Shown here piece after piece: positions 27,710 to 36,769 of a stretch of 64,000 bases of DNA (positions are counted from its first letter, which is position 1; each line of letters begins with the position of its first letter). The stretch covers positions 124,001-188,000 of the forward strand of contig JAPZUC010000001.1 in assembly GCA_027533455.1 (NCBI GenBank), read 5' to 3'. The DNA is from Porphyrobacter sp. GTDB taxonomy: Bacteria; Pseudomonadota; Alphaproteobacteria; Sphingomonadales; Sphingomonadaceae. The notes beneath the pieces were generated by a model. That model had not been told where the DNA came from. It searched no databases and worked only from the letters and a program-made list of their open reading frames with translations. The position numbers and the translations under genes are program-made.

Positions 27710-29302
27710 ATGGGAGAAACAACAGCACTGGCCGCAGAAAGCTTCTGCGATATCGTCCGCGATCACGCGCGCACGCAAGGTGACGTGATCGCCTTCACCT
27801 ACGGCAACGAGGAGCTGAGCTTCGCCGAGATCGACGCGGGCGCGAACCGCGTGGCGAACGGCCTTGCCGCGCTTGGGGTGAAGCCGGGCGACCGCGTGGC
27901 CTTCCTCGGCAAGAACCACCCGCTCTATTTCGAAGCCTTCCTCGGCGCCAATCGCATCGGCGCGGTGATGACCCCGGTGAACTGGCGGCTCGCCCCGCCC
28001 GAAATCGCCTATGTGCTCGATAACAGCAGCGCCCGCGTGGTGTTCGTGGGCGAAGGCTTTTCAGAGGTGCTCGCGGCGATCCGCGCAGATTGCCCGCATG
28101 TCGACCAAGTGATCGGCATCGACGCGCCGGACTTTGCCGGAACCGATTTCCGCATCTGGCGCGATGGCTTCCCGGCCACGCCCCCTGCGCACCGCGTGCG
28201 CGCAGAAGACGACGCGCTCCAGCTTTACACCTCGGGCACCACCGGCAAGCCCAAGGGGGCAGTGATCACCCACGGGTCCTTGCTCTCCAGCCGCGATGGC
28301 ACGGCGGCAGGCGATGAAATGCGCAGCTGGCAGGAGCCGATCCCGGGCGATGTCACGCTGCTCGCCATGCCCTGTTTCCACATCTCGGGCACCGGCACGG
28401 GCATTGGCACCCTGGTCGCAGGCACCAATTCGATCGTCCTGCCCGAATACGACCCGACCAAGGCGCTCGACCTGATCGCCAATTTCAACATTTCGAAGAT
28501 CTTCCTCGTGCCTGCCGCGATCCAGATCCTGCTCAATCACCCGCGCGTGAACGAGACCGATTTCAGCCGCTTAAAATACGTCACCTACGGGGCCTCCCCG
28601 ATCCCGCTCGAACTGATGCGCGAGGCAATGCGGGTAATGGGCTGCGGGTTCGTGCAGATGTACGGGATGACCGAGACGAGCGGTACGATTGTCGCGCTCG
28701 ATCCCGAGGACCACGTGCCCGAAGGCTCGGTGCGGATGCGCTCGGTCGGCAAGCCGCTGGCGGGTGTCGAGATCAAGGTGATCGACGAGGCGGGCAACCC
28801 TGTCCCCGCCGGCGCCGTGGGCGAGATCGCGACGCGCTCCAGCAAGAATATGCGCGGCTACTGGAACAACCCGGATGCCACCGCCGCGACCATCGACGCC
28901 GAGGGCTGGCTGCGCACGGGTGACGCGGGATACCTCGACGAGGACGGCTACCTCTACATCCACGACCGGGTGAAGGACATGATCATCTCGGGCGGCGAAA
29001 ACGTCTACCCCGCCGAGGTCGAGAACGCGCTCTATTCGCACCCCAAGGTTGCGGACGTGGCAGTGATCGGGGTGCCCGATGCCAAGTGGGGCGAGGCGGT
29101 GAAAGCCTGCGTGGTGCTGAAGCCGGGCGAGGAATTGACCGAGGCCGAAGTGATCGCCCACGCCCGCACGCTGATCGCGGGCTACAAATGCCCCAAGTCG
29201 GTCGATTTCATCCCCGCCCTGCCGAGGAACCCCTCGGGCAAGATCCTGCGGCGGGAACTGCGCGCGCCCTATTGGGTGGGCAAGGACCGGGCGGTGAACT
29301 GA
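27710..29302 (+). CDS. Acyl-CoA synthetase (AMP-forming, FadD-like)
   Basis: A 530-residue ANL-superfamily ligase activating a carboxylic acid as its CoA thioester through an acyl-adenylate. Core motifs are intact: P-loop YTSGTTGKPKG (near residue 178), YGMTET, RTGDAGYLDEDG, DRVKDMIISGGENVYPAEVE, and the C-terminal catalytic Lys in NPSGKILRREL. The frame opens at 27668, but ATG 27710 follows the natural family start. The VOC-family gene follows at once. Substrate is likely a bulky or aromatic acid. Confidence 0.92.
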   Translation: MGETTALAAESFCDIVRDHARTQGDVIAFTYGNEELSFAEIDAGANRVANGLAALGVKPGDRVAFLGKNHPLYFEAFLGANRIGAVMTPVNWRLAPPEIAYVLDNSSARVVFVGEGFSEVLAAIRADCPHVDQVIGIDAPDFAGTDFRIWRDGFPATPPAHRVRAEDDALQLYTSGTTGKPKGAVITHGSLLSSRDGTAAGDEMRSWQEPIPGDVTLLAMPCFHISGTGTGIGTLVAGTNSIVLPEYDPTKALDLIANFNISKIFLVPAAIQILLNHPRVNETDFSRLKYVTYGASPIPLELMREAMRVMGCGFVQMYGMTETSGTIVALDPEDHVPEGSVRMRSVGKPLAGVEIKVIDEAGNPVPAGAVGEIATRSSKNMRGYWNNPDATAATIDAEGWLRTGDAGYLDEDGYLYIHDRVKDMIISGGENVYPAEVENALYSHPKVADVAVIGVPDAKWGEAVKACVVLKPGEELTEAEVIAHARTLIAGYKCPKSVDFIPALPRNPSGKILRRELRAPYWVGKDRAVN

Positions 29303-29303
29303 A

Positions 29304-29822
29304 GTGCTGCCGGTTCGCCAGCTGGCTTACAAGGTCAACGACCTCGAAGCAGCGGCGGCAACACATCACCGGGTGTTCGGATCGGGGCCGTTCTTCGTGC
29401 TACGCCATATCGCGCTAGCAGCCTCGCACCATCGCGGGGTGGAGCGGCCCTTCGACCATTCGAGCGCCTATGGCCAATGGGGCAGCGTGATGGTCGAGCT
29501 GGTGGTCCAGCACAACGCGGACGACAGCGCATTGCACGAGATGTTCCCTTGGGGCTCGGGCCGCGAGGGCTTGCACCATGCGGCACTGTTCGCGGATGAT
29601 CTGGATACGGAGATTGCGCGGTTCGCTGCCGAGGGCGCTCCTCTGGCCCAGCTTTCGGTGACGACGGGCGGCACGGCCTTCGCCTTTGTCGATACGCGGG
29701 CGAGCCTTGGGCATATGCTGGAGCTTTACGAGCCGACGCCGCAGCTGACGGGGTTCTACGATTTCGTCGCCAACGCGGCCAAGGTGTGGGACGGGACGAA
29801 CCTGATCCGCGAGTTGGGCTAA
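29304..29822 (+). CDS. VOC/glyoxalase-fold protein
   Basis: A 172-residue protein starting at GTG 29304, one base after the ligase stop. It shows paired VOC-type strands: VRQLAYKVNDLEAAAATHHRVFG at the start, LHHAALFADDLDTEIARFAAEG in the second half and GHMLELYEP at the end (metal-ligand Glu position). Metal ligands would be His/Glu of these strands. It could be an isomerase, epimerase or ring-cleaving dioxygenase relative. Its stop shares CTAA with the convergent gene. Confidence 0.75.
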   Translation: MLPVRQLAYKVNDLEAAAATHHRVFGSGPFFVLRHIALAASHHRGVERPFDHSSAYGQWGSVMVELVVQHNADDSALHEMFPWGSGREGLHHAALFADDLDTEIARFAAEGAPLAQLSVTTGGTAFAFVDTRASLGHMLELYEPTPQLTGFYDFVANAAKVWDGTNLIRELG

Positions 29823-30187
29823 CCCCCCACCAACCCCGGCAGATCGACCAACTCCGCCCGGCACTCTGCATCCGCCAGCGCCGCCAGCACCGAGAAGGCG
29901 ACGAACCCCGCCTCGCCCAGATGCAGGGCCACCGCTGCCGCCTCGGCATCGCTGATCGCTGTGTGTTCAAACGGCATTCGCCGCGCATAGGCGAGGCACA
30001 GGCGGGTGCCTTCGTCGAGCGTGCTTTCGTCGATCGGGGCGGAGTCGATCCCGTGCACCGTAGCAACCGCCTGCCGGACCAAAGCGACAAGCGCCGGATT
30101 GAGCGCGGCTTGGGTCTTGCCCCGGAAATCGGCGTAGTGGCTGGCCAGCACAGGATCGGCGGCCAGCGCGGCGCAGACGGCGCTCAT
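29819..30187 (-). CDS. Carboxymuconolactone-decarboxylase-fold-like protein without CxxC
   Basis: A 122-residue, largely helical, alanine-rich protein. Helix content and the sequence PALVALVRQAVATVHGID, then LCLAYARRMPFEH, resemble the AhpD/CMD all-helical fold, but no redox cysteine pair is present. It overlaps the upstream CMD gene by ATGA, so both are made together, perhaps as hetero-subunits. I do not recognise it with certainty; function is unknown. Confidence 0.6.
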   Translation of the reverse strand: MSAVCAALAADPVLASHYADFRGKTQAALNPALVALVRQAVATVHGIDSAPIDESTLDEGTRLCLAYARRMPFEHTAISDAEAAAVALHLGEAGFVAFSVLAALADAECRAELVDLPGLVGG

Positions 30188-30717
30188 TCCGCCGCCTCCA
30201 GCACGGCGGGTGTGGGCAGCACGGTGCGGTCCATCACCTCCGGCTCCAGCCCCATCGTGATTAATGCCTTGGCGAGCGCGAGAAACAGCGTCACGCCCAG
30301 CCCCAGCTCGGCGATCTGCGCAGGCGTGAGGTGCCGCTGAAGCGCTGCCTTGGCATCGCCGGTCAGCAATTCGGGATCATGGATCAGCGCGTCGGTGAAC
30401 CTGAGCACTGCCTTTTCGGTGTCGGTCAGCATGCCCGAGGTCTCGTAGCCATCAGTGATGTCGTCCAGCACCTCCTCGCCCAGCCCCTGCGCCACAGCCT
30501 TGTCGAAGCGGACATTGCGGCAGAACCCGCATTCCGTGACGCGCGCATTGCGCATCCGCGCGACCTCCTTGATCCGCGCCGCGAGCACATCCGATCCCCA
30601 GAACCGGCCATAGAGCGCGAAGAAGCTTTCAGCGATCGCGGGCTGATGCGCCAGCACGGAACCGAAATGCGCAGGCTCTCCGGCAATGGCCGAGGATACG
30701 CGGGGGGTGGTGGACAT
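30184..30717 (-). CDS. Carboxymuconolactone decarboxylase family / AhpD-like protein
   Basis: A 177-residue AhpD-like protein with a C63-G-F-C66 motif in RNARVTECGFCRNVRFDKA, the usual CxxC of alkyl-hydroperoxidase relatives. Related proteins sit in many degradation clusters with unclear function (lactone decarboxylation, peroxide reduction). It is divergent from a small SnoaL-like gene. A second CxxC paralogue is at 33582. Confidence 0.83.
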   Translation of the reverse strand: MSTTPRVSSAIAGEPAHFGSVLAHQPAIAESFFALYGRFWGSDVLAARIKEVARMRNARVTECGFCRNVRFDKAVAQGLGEEVLDDITDGYETSGMLTDTEKAVLRFTDALIHDPELLTGDAKAALQRHLTPAQIAELGLGVTLFLALAKALITMGLEPEVMDRTVLPTPAVLEAAE

Positions 30718-30839
30718 GAGGCCTCTCCTTTGCGCGCGAGGATAACGCAGGGTGCCGTTACGACTCCCTCGCCATTTTCGCAGGGGCGGACGCCTTCACA
30801 GACATGGCAGATTGCCCGAAACAACGAGGGAGAGACACC

Positions 30840-31193
30840 ATGCCCGGCGAAGCACAGCGCGTGATCGAGGAATTCTGGCGCATCCAGGACGGGGGCGACT
30901 ACACCAAACTGGTCGATCTCTTTGCCGAGGACGCCTTCCTCGAGGACCCGATCTGGGGCCAGTATCGCGGGCGCGACGCGATCATGGGCTTCATGACCAC
31001 GATGGTCGCAGAGATGGGGGACCGCAAAGTCCACTTCACCGTCGACGAGATCTACGGCGATGATCACGCTGTCTGGGCGCGCTGGACGATGCACATGGAA
31101 GGCCATGCCCCGCGCGGCGGGGTCGGCATCTACAAGGTCGAGGGCGGCAAGATGACCTATTACCGCGATTACCTCGACCCGGCAGCAGAGTGA
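30840..31193 (+). CDS. NTF2/SnoaL-like protein
   Basis: A 117-residue cone-fold protein: AQRVIEEFWRIQDGGDYTKLVDLFAEDAFLED opening, GRDAIMGFM, ARWTMHMEG and a closing KMTYYRDYLD. ATG 30840 follows GGGAGAGACACC; the open frame from 30804 adds no homology. The size and Y-R-D ending resemble limonene-epoxide-hydrolase relatives, but the full catalytic set seen in the 46677 protein is not evident. Its stop is one base from the next gene's stop on the other strand. Confidence 0.8.
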   Translation: MPGEAQRVIEEFWRIQDGGDYTKLVDLFAEDAFLEDPIWGQYRGRDAIMGFMTTMVAEMGDRKVHFTVDEIYGDDHAVWARWTMHMEGHAPRGGVGIYKVEGGKMTYYRDYLDPAAE

Positions 31194-31194
31194 C

Positions 31195-31728
31195 CTACAT
31201 ACGCCGGTAATCCGGATGCCCGCTTTCGGTGAGGTCGAGCATCGGGAGCGGGAATTCCGCGACCGGGCTGGCATCGGGCTGGTCGGGCATCGGCATGGTC
31301 CAGTCCATGATGTAGCGGCGGCCGGCGATGCGCCATTCGCCATCTCGCTTCTCGAAGGTGTCGAGATAGCGCCCGCCATACATGTTGCCCTTGTACGGCG
31401 CCTCGCCTTCGCGCCGGAAGCCAAGCGCCACGCCGTAGCACTCACCCTCCGCCGTGGTCGCCGAAGTCAGCTTGACCGACAGCGGCGCAAGCAGGTGCCA
31501 GCGCCGCCCGGTCGAGCGTTCCACCGCCATCACCACCGGCACGAACTCCGCAGCTGTGCCCTTGAAGAAGCCATAGTCCACCGCAGCATCGGGCCAGTAA
31601 CACCCGGCCTGTCCTTCATCGTCGAGCCAGTCCAAGGTGCGCGAATAGCGGGCGATGAGATCGTGGATCGCCTGCCGGTCGAGCAACTCCTGAAGTTGCG
31701 CCTGCATGGTCGCCAAATCGATGCTCAT
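31195..31728 (-). CDS. SnoaL-like protein
   Basis: A 177-residue SnoaL_4-type protein (DRQAIHDLIARYSRTLDWLDDE opening; RYLDTFEKRDGEWRIAGRRY near residue 130). This ending is close to that of the 26680 protein, so they are probably paralogues. Start ATG 31728 overlaps the ABM-domain stop by ATGA. It is the third gene of a P450-ABM-SnoaL unit on the minus strand, so it may act on the P450 product. Confidence 0.82.
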   Translation of the reverse strand: MSIDLATMQAQLQELLDRQAIHDLIARYSRTLDWLDDEGQAGCYWPDAAVDYGFFKGTAAEFVPVVMAVERSTGRRWHLLAPLSVKLTSATTAEGECYGVALGFRREGEAPYKGNMYGGRYLDTFEKRDGEWRIAGRRYIMDWTMPMPDQPDASPVAEFPLPMLDLTESGHPDYRRM

Positions 31729-32126
31729 GCCAGCGCGCCCCACCATGCCGGGATCGACAGCGGGAAACGCTCCTGCGCGGTCTTCATGTCGTCGCTCGCA
31801 TCATCGGGCAGCGCCGGATCGGCGGTGTGCGGCAGCCCCCCGCCCGCGCCTTCGACCGGATCGATGTATTCGAGTTTGATCCCCGCCAGCACGTCCGCGA
31901 AGTCATGGCCTTCGTGATGGTCGGACATCTGGTGGTGGTAGAAGGCCCACTTGTCCTTGAAACTGAGCAGGCAGTAATAGGTCAGCGGTTCCTGCCCCTT
32001 CCAGTATTCGTAGCGGATCACGCCCTCTTCGGTGCCGAAGGTGTGGTGGACCATGTCGCGCATGATCGCTTCCCACTTGTCCTCCTTGCCGGGCTGGATC
32101 TGGATATGCGCGAGCAGTGTGGCCAT
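31725..32126 (-). CDS. ABM-fold (antibiotic biosynthesis monooxygenase-like) protein
   Basis: A 133-residue dimeric ferredoxin-like-fold protein: AHIQIQPGKEDKWEAIMRD, then RYEYWKGQEPLTYYCLLSF and FYHHQMSDHHEGHDF. ABM proteins include cofactor-free quinol monooxygenases and small haem-binding or decarboxylating enzymes. The His-rich stretch HHQMSDHH around residue 65 is notable. It lies between a P450 and a SnoaL-like gene in one transcription unit. Confidence 0.78.
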   Translation of the reverse strand: MATLLAHIQIQPGKEDKWEAIMRDMVHHTFGTEEGVIRYEYWKGQEPLTYYCLLSFKDKWAFYHHQMSDHHEGHDFADVLAGIKLEYIDPVEGAGGGLPHTADPALPDDASDDMKTAQERFPLSIPAWWGALA

Positions 32127-32141
32127 GCGTAAGGTCTCCGT

Positions 32142-33452
32142 TCAGGCGGGTGTGAGGTTCAGCAACAGGCGGAAGATGCCGAGCATGATCCCGCCCTGGT
32201 GGCGGAAATCATTGCCGGGCGCGTAGTCCATGTCGGCAAAGGCATCGGCGAGCTTGTCCCACGCGATCATCTGTTCGAGGCGCGAGATGTTCGATCCCGG
32301 GCACGAGCGCGGCCCTTGGCTGAAGGCCAAGTGGCGGGTGGCGGCCTTGCGGGTCAGCTTCAGGTCGAGCGGGTCCTCGAACTCGTCGGCATCGATATTG
32401 GCCGCCGCCCAGCGCAGGTGGAGCATCGATCCCGCGGGCACGTGGACACCCTGAAACACCTCGTCATGGGCGCAGATGCGGGTCGAGAGGCCTTGGGTGG
32501 GCGAACGCAGCCGCATCCCTTCCTCGATAAAGGTGCGGATCGCCGCGCGGTCACCGCGCAAGGTGCCGAACATCCCGGGCCGTTCACACAGCAATTGCGC
32601 CTGTTCGGCGAGGGCATACTGGGTCGTCTCCAGCCCGCCGATCACCATCGCATAAACCACGCCGTTGATCTCGTCGTCGGTCAGCTTGCGGCCCAAAGCC
32701 TGATATTCGACCTGCGTGAGGAAACTCACCATGTCGTCCTTGGGATTGGCGCGTTTCTCGCGAGTTTGCTCCGCCACATATTCCTTCATCCCCGCCAGCA
32801 GCCGGAACTTCTCGGCCGCTTGTTCAGGAGTAAGGATGTTCTTGTGGGTCGTCCCGATCACATAGGACATGACCTGCGCATTGCCCCATTGTTCAAGGCG
32901 CGGGATATCCTCCAGCGGAAAGCCCAATACGCTCGCCATCACCCGCTGCGGCAGGGGACGGGCGAAATCGGCGACGAAATCGACCACCTCGCCCCGCTTC
33001 GCCTTGCCCGCCATCCCCGCGATCAGATCGTCCACATGGCCGGTGATCATGCCGGCATGGCGGGTGCACCCCGGTCCGACCCACGGATCGGTCAATTCCT
33101 TGCGGTGCGCACGCCACAGGTCGGGATCGGGGCGCAGCGAGACGATCGAGGCGACCATCGCATCGATATCGGGGATGTGGGTGGGCATCTCGCCCGATTG
33201 CTGGATGTGCGCGACCAGCAGCGAGAGCGTGGGCGGGAAGCGGTCCCAGTCCTTCACCACGCGGGAGATATCGTCGTATTTGGTGAGAACGAAAGCGTCG
33301 GTGCCGGGTGTCAGTCCCTCGCCCGCAAGGCGCTGCACGGGAGCCTCCTCGTGAAGGATCGCATAGGCCTGATACCAGTGCTCCTGCGCGCCGGGGGCGA
33401 ACAGATCGACCTCCTCCAGCGAGCGCGGGGCGCCCTCTAATCCCACTCGCAA
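32142..33452 (-). CDS. Cytochrome P450 (copy 1)
   Basis: A soluble bacterial P450 of about 436 residues. The I-helix oxygen motif is GGLETTQ (residues 272-278), E311-x-x-R314 is present, and the haem-thiolate loop is FSQGPRSCPGS with C384. The start is uncertain: TTG 33452 or GTG 33446, both behind AGGGAGAGG. It leads a unit with ABM and SnoaL-like genes. No ferredoxin or reductase is nearby. In this position Glu-Thr-Thr replaces the more usual Asp/Glu-Thr, within normal variation. Confidence 0.92.
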   Translation of the reverse strand: MRVGLEGAPRSLEEVDLFAPGAQEHWYQAYAILHEEAPVQRLAGEGLTPGTDAFVLTKYDDISRVVKDWDRFPPTLSLLVAHIQQSGEMPTHIPDIDAMVASIVSLRPDPDLWRAHRKELTDPWVGPGCTRHAGMITGHVDDLIAGMAGKAKRGEVVDFVADFARPLPQRVMASVLGFPLEDIPRLEQWGNAQVMSYVIGTTHKNILTPEQAAEKFRLLAGMKEYVAEQTREKRANPKDDMVSFLTQVEYQALGRKLTDDEINGVVYAMVIGGLETTQYALAEQAQLLCERPGMFGTLRGDRAAIRTFIEEGMRLRSPTQGLSTRICAHDEVFQGVHVPAGSMLHLRWAAANIDADEFEDPLDLKLTRKAATRHLAFSQGPRSCPGSNISRLEQMIAWDKLADAFADMDYAPGNDFRHQGGIMLGIFRLLLNLTPA

Positions 33453-33581
33453 TCCGCCTCTCCCTTGCGGGGCGGACGCGCGTGCTTAGCGAATCCGCCA
33501 ATTGCTGTTGGGGGGGTTGTCCCCCAGCCTCGACCTTACGGAAACGGGCTAATTTGCCAGTGCCGATATGGGGAGAGAGCT

Positions 33582-34169
33582 GTGAGCCGCATTGCAAAAC
33601 TGGCGCTGGAACAATGGGACGCGCGCCTCGTAAGCGCGATCCAGCCCGACAACCTCACCGATCTGGAACAGGGCCTCACCCGCTACTTCGCGCATTGCCC
33701 CGAACAGGCGCTCGGACTGATGGGCTTCGGCGGCGCATTGAAGCGCAACCGCACCCTGCCCGACCGGCTGGTCGAGCTGGTGCGGCTGCGCGTCGCCTTC
33801 TTCAACCAGTGCCGTTCGTGCATGGCGATCCGCTATTCGGATGCGGTCGCGGACGGCGTGACCGAGGGGTTGGTTTGCTCGCTCGAACGCCCGCAGGAGG
33901 CCGAGAACCTCTCTGCGGCCGAGAAGGTCGCGATCCGGTACGGCGAGCTGATGGCGACGGACCATCTGGCGATCGACGATGCGATGCATGACGAGCTGCG
34001 CCAGCACTTCAGCGAAGCCCAGATCGTCGAACTCGGCATGACGGTCGCCTTCTTCGTCGGCTTCGGCAGGCTGGCTGCGACGTGGCACATGGTCGAAGAA
34101 CTGCCCGAGGCATTCAAGACCGCCGAGAAAATCGCGCCGTGGGGCGCGGAAAAGATCGAGGTGCGATGA
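33582..34169 (+). CDS. Carboxymuconolactone decarboxylase family protein
   Basis: AhpD-like all-helical protein of 195 residues with C77-R-S-C80 in FFNQCRSCMAIRYSDA. It starts at GTG 33582 after GGGGAGAGAG. The stop overlaps the first ATG of P450 copy 2, giving a CMD-P450-Rieske unit (33582-36768). It may handle peroxide or redox stress generated by the oxygenases, or decarboxylate an intermediate; neither is shown. Confidence 0.84.
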   Translation: MSRIAKLALEQWDARLVSAIQPDNLTDLEQGLTRYFAHCPEQALGLMGFGGALKRNRTLPDRLVELVRLRVAFFNQCRSCMAIRYSDAVADGVTEGLVCSLERPQEAENLSAAEKVAIRYGELMATDHLAIDDAMHDELRQHFSEAQIVELGMTVAFFVGFGRLAATWHMVEELPEAFKTAEKIAPWGAEKIEVR

Positions 34170-35434
34170 TGAACACGCAACCGCAGATCAACCTGTTCGA
34201 CCCTGCGCTCCAGCAGTGCCCTTACGATGCCTATAAAACCCTGCGCGACGAAGCGCCGGTCTACAACATCCCCGGCACGCAGATTTACGTCGTCAGCCGC
34301 TATGATCACGTGCGCGAGGTGTTGATGGACCCCGCGCGCTTCCCCTCGACCGCCGCCAACGAGCTGATGCGCGCGGCCCCGACCGATCTGGAGCGCGGGC
34401 GCAAGGTCGCCGAGCGGTTCCGCGAAAGGGGCTGGCTCCCCGCGCCGACGCTCGCCGGGCGCGACGATCCGAACCACAAGCAGATGCGCGCGATGTTCAA
34501 CGAGGCGTTTAAGCCGAGCCGCATCAAGGACATCGACCCGCGCGTCGAAACCCTCGCCTACGAGCTGATCGACGAGTTCGTCGAGGATGGCCGCTGCGAT
34601 TGGGTGCGCCAGTTCTGCGTGCCGCTGCCGCTGTTCATCATCGGCGAGCAGATGGGCGCCGCGCGCGAGGATATGTGGAAGATCAAGGGCTGGACCGATG
34701 CCTTCTTCCACCGCATCTCGCTGATGCTGCCCGAGGACAAGCACCTCGAGATGGTCGACCGCGAGATCGAGGCGCAGCATTATTTCCAGCCGATCTTCGA
34801 ACGCCTGCGCGAACATCCCGATGGCAGCCTCATCTCGGTGCTGGTCAACACCGTGATCGAAGGCTGGGGCCGCCCCCTCAATGACGAGGAACTCCATGCC
34901 GAGATGATGGCCGACACCTTCGTGGGTGGCAGCGAGACGACCACCAACGCGCTCGCGGCAGGGATGAAGCTGCTGATCGAGAACAAGGACGTCTGGCACA
35001 AGCTCAAGGCCGATCCCGACAAGTATATGCGCAACTTCGTCGAGGAGGTGCTCAGGCTCGAAAGCCCGGTGCAAAGCCTCATGCGCTTCACTCACAAGGA
35101 TGTGGAGCTGGACGGGGTGACCATCCCCGCCGGATCGGTCGTCAACGTGCGTTACGGTGCGGCGAACCGCGACGAGCGCTTCTTCGATTGCCCCGAAAAG
35201 CTCGATCTCGACCGGCCCAAGGCAGGCGCGCACATGGCCTTCGGGTCGGGCACGCACCACTGCCTCGGCGCCCCTCTGGCCCGGCGCGAGCTGACCTGGG
35301 GCTTCCAGGCGGTGGTCGACCGGTTCGAGGACATGGACTTCGCTCCGGGCGAGAACGACTTCAGCTACCACCCGCACTTCCTGCTGCGCAGCCTCAAGCA
35401 GCTCAACATCACCTTCGAACCGAAAAGGCGCTGA
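34166..35434 (+). CDS. Cytochrome P450 (copy 2)
   Basis: A 422-residue soluble P450: I-helix GGSETTT (254-260), E294-x-x-R297, haem loop FGSGTHHCLGA with C366. Two ATGs, 34166 and 34169, are possible and both overlap the CMD stop. A Rieske oxygenase gene follows after 2 bases, so two different oxygenase types are co-expressed. Substrate is unknown; CYP107/CYP125-like general layout only. Confidence 0.92.
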   Translation: MMNTQPQINLFDPALQQCPYDAYKTLRDEAPVYNIPGTQIYVVSRYDHVREVLMDPARFPSTAANELMRAAPTDLERGRKVAERFRERGWLPAPTLAGRDDPNHKQMRAMFNEAFKPSRIKDIDPRVETLAYELIDEFVEDGRCDWVRQFCVPLPLFIIGEQMGAAREDMWKIKGWTDAFFHRISLMLPEDKHLEMVDREIEAQHYFQPIFERLREHPDGSLISVLVNTVIEGWGRPLNDEELHAEMMADTFVGGSETTTNALAAGMKLLIENKDVWHKLKADPDKYMRNFVEEVLRLESPVQSLMRFTHKDVELDGVTIPAGSVVNVRYGAANRDERFFDCPEKLDLDRPKAGAHMAFGSGTHHCLGAPLARRELTWGFQAVVDRFEDMDFAPGENDFSYHPHFLLRSLKQLNITFEPKRR

Positions 35435-35436
35435 CC

Positions 35437-36768
35437 ATGGCCACCCTGCTCAAGCCCGCCCCGCAGCGGATCGACGTGACGCCCCAGCCAATGCCGGACC
35501 TGTCGGACAGGCCGATCGACGGCAGCCGCTACTGGTCACACGATTTCATGCAGCGCGAGTGGGACGGGATCTGGACCAAGGCATGGCTGATCGGCGGCCT
35601 CGCTGCGCAGGTCGCCAAGCCGGGTGACTTCTTCACTTACGACATCGGCCGCGAAAACATCCTCGTCACCCGCGGCGAGGACGGGGTGGTGCGCGCCTTC
35701 TACAACGTCTGCCCGCACCGCGGGAAACGCCTTGTCATGGAGGAGGAGGGCCATTCCAAGCGGATCGCCTGTTCGTACCACGGCTGGCGCTTCACGTCCG
35801 AAGGCGAGCTGAACTTCGTACCCTGCCCCGAGGATTTCGCGGGCGGCTCCCCCTGCGGCAAGGTGCGGCTGGAGGAGGTCAAGTGCGAGGTCTTTGCCAG
35901 CTTCGTCTGGGTCAATCTCGATCCCGACGCGACGCCGCTGGCCGACCATCTCGGCCCCGTCGCGCACCAGATTGACGGTTACCGCATGGAGCAGATGCAC
36001 CGCACCCACTGGGTGACGCTGGAGGGCGACTGGAACTGGAAGTGCGTGCAGGACAATTTCAACGAGAGCTACCACCTGCCCTTCGTCCACCCGCAGACCC
36101 GCTTCATGATGGAGCAGAGCTACAAGGACTGCCAGTTCGATCTCTACGCCCCCCACGGTCACGCGCGCATGTTCATGCCCGGATCACGCCCGGCGCGGTC
36201 CTTGCGTGGTCACACCGACACCGTGCTGGAGATGATGGCGAAGGAGCTGACCTATTGGGGCCTCGATCCGGAGGACTTCCGCGATGATCCGCTGCGCACC
36301 CGCGAGGCAATCCAGCAGGCCAAACGCAAGCTGGGCGCGGACAAGGGCTATGACTTCAGCCACTTCCACGATGCGCAGCTGACCGATCACTTCCACTACA
36401 CGATCTTCCCCAACATCAGCTTCAGCCTGAAGCCCGACGGCTGCATCTGGCTGCGCGCCGATCCGCACCCGACCGATCCCGAGCGGTGCTATTTTGATAT
36501 GTGGTACTTCACGTGGTTCCCCGAAGGACAGGACCGCTACTACTCCTACTCGATGGGCGAGGAGGTCGATCGCACCATTCCCGTGCCGCACAAGCGCGGG
36601 AAGGTGGGCGAACTCAGCTGCGGCCCGGGCATCGATCAGGACGTCAGCATCTGGAGCGAGCAGCAGAAGGGCCTGCGCTCACGCGGCTACAAGGGCGGGC
36701 ATCTCGCCGGGCAGGAGGCGCGCGTGCGATTCTTCCACGATACGATTGATCGTTGGGTGGGGGATTAG
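35437..36768 (+). CDS. Rieske non-haem iron oxygenase, alpha subunit (copy C)
   Basis: A 443-residue ring-hydroxylating oxygenase. Rieske ligands C92/H94 (CPHRGKR) and C112/H115 (CSYHGW). The catalytic iron helix FNESYHLPFVH provides H213 and H218 with Glu210 at the bridging position, as in copy A. ATG 35437 lies 2 bases after the P450 stop; the open frame upstream is inside the P450 gene. It is last in the CMD-P450-Rieske unit and its stop is one base from that of the convergent flavoprotein gene. Confidence 0.92.
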   Translation: MATLLKPAPQRIDVTPQPMPDLSDRPIDGSRYWSHDFMQREWDGIWTKAWLIGGLAAQVAKPGDFFTYDIGRENILVTRGEDGVVRAFYNVCPHRGKRLVMEEEGHSKRIACSYHGWRFTSEGELNFVPCPEDFAGGSPCGKVRLEEVKCEVFASFVWVNLDPDATPLADHLGPVAHQIDGYRMEQMHRTHWVTLEGDWNWKCVQDNFNESYHLPFVHPQTRFMMEQSYKDCQFDLYAPHGHARMFMPGSRPARSLRGHTDTVLEMMAKELTYWGLDPEDFRDDPLRTREAIQQAKRKLGADKGYDFSHFHDAQLTDHFHYTIFPNISFSLKPDGCIWLRADPHPTDPERCYFDMWYFTWFPEGQDRYYSYSMGEEVDRTIPVPHKRGKVGELSCGPGIDQDVSIWSEQQKGLRSRGYKGGHLAGQEARVRFFHDTIDRWVGD

Positions 36769-36769
36769 C

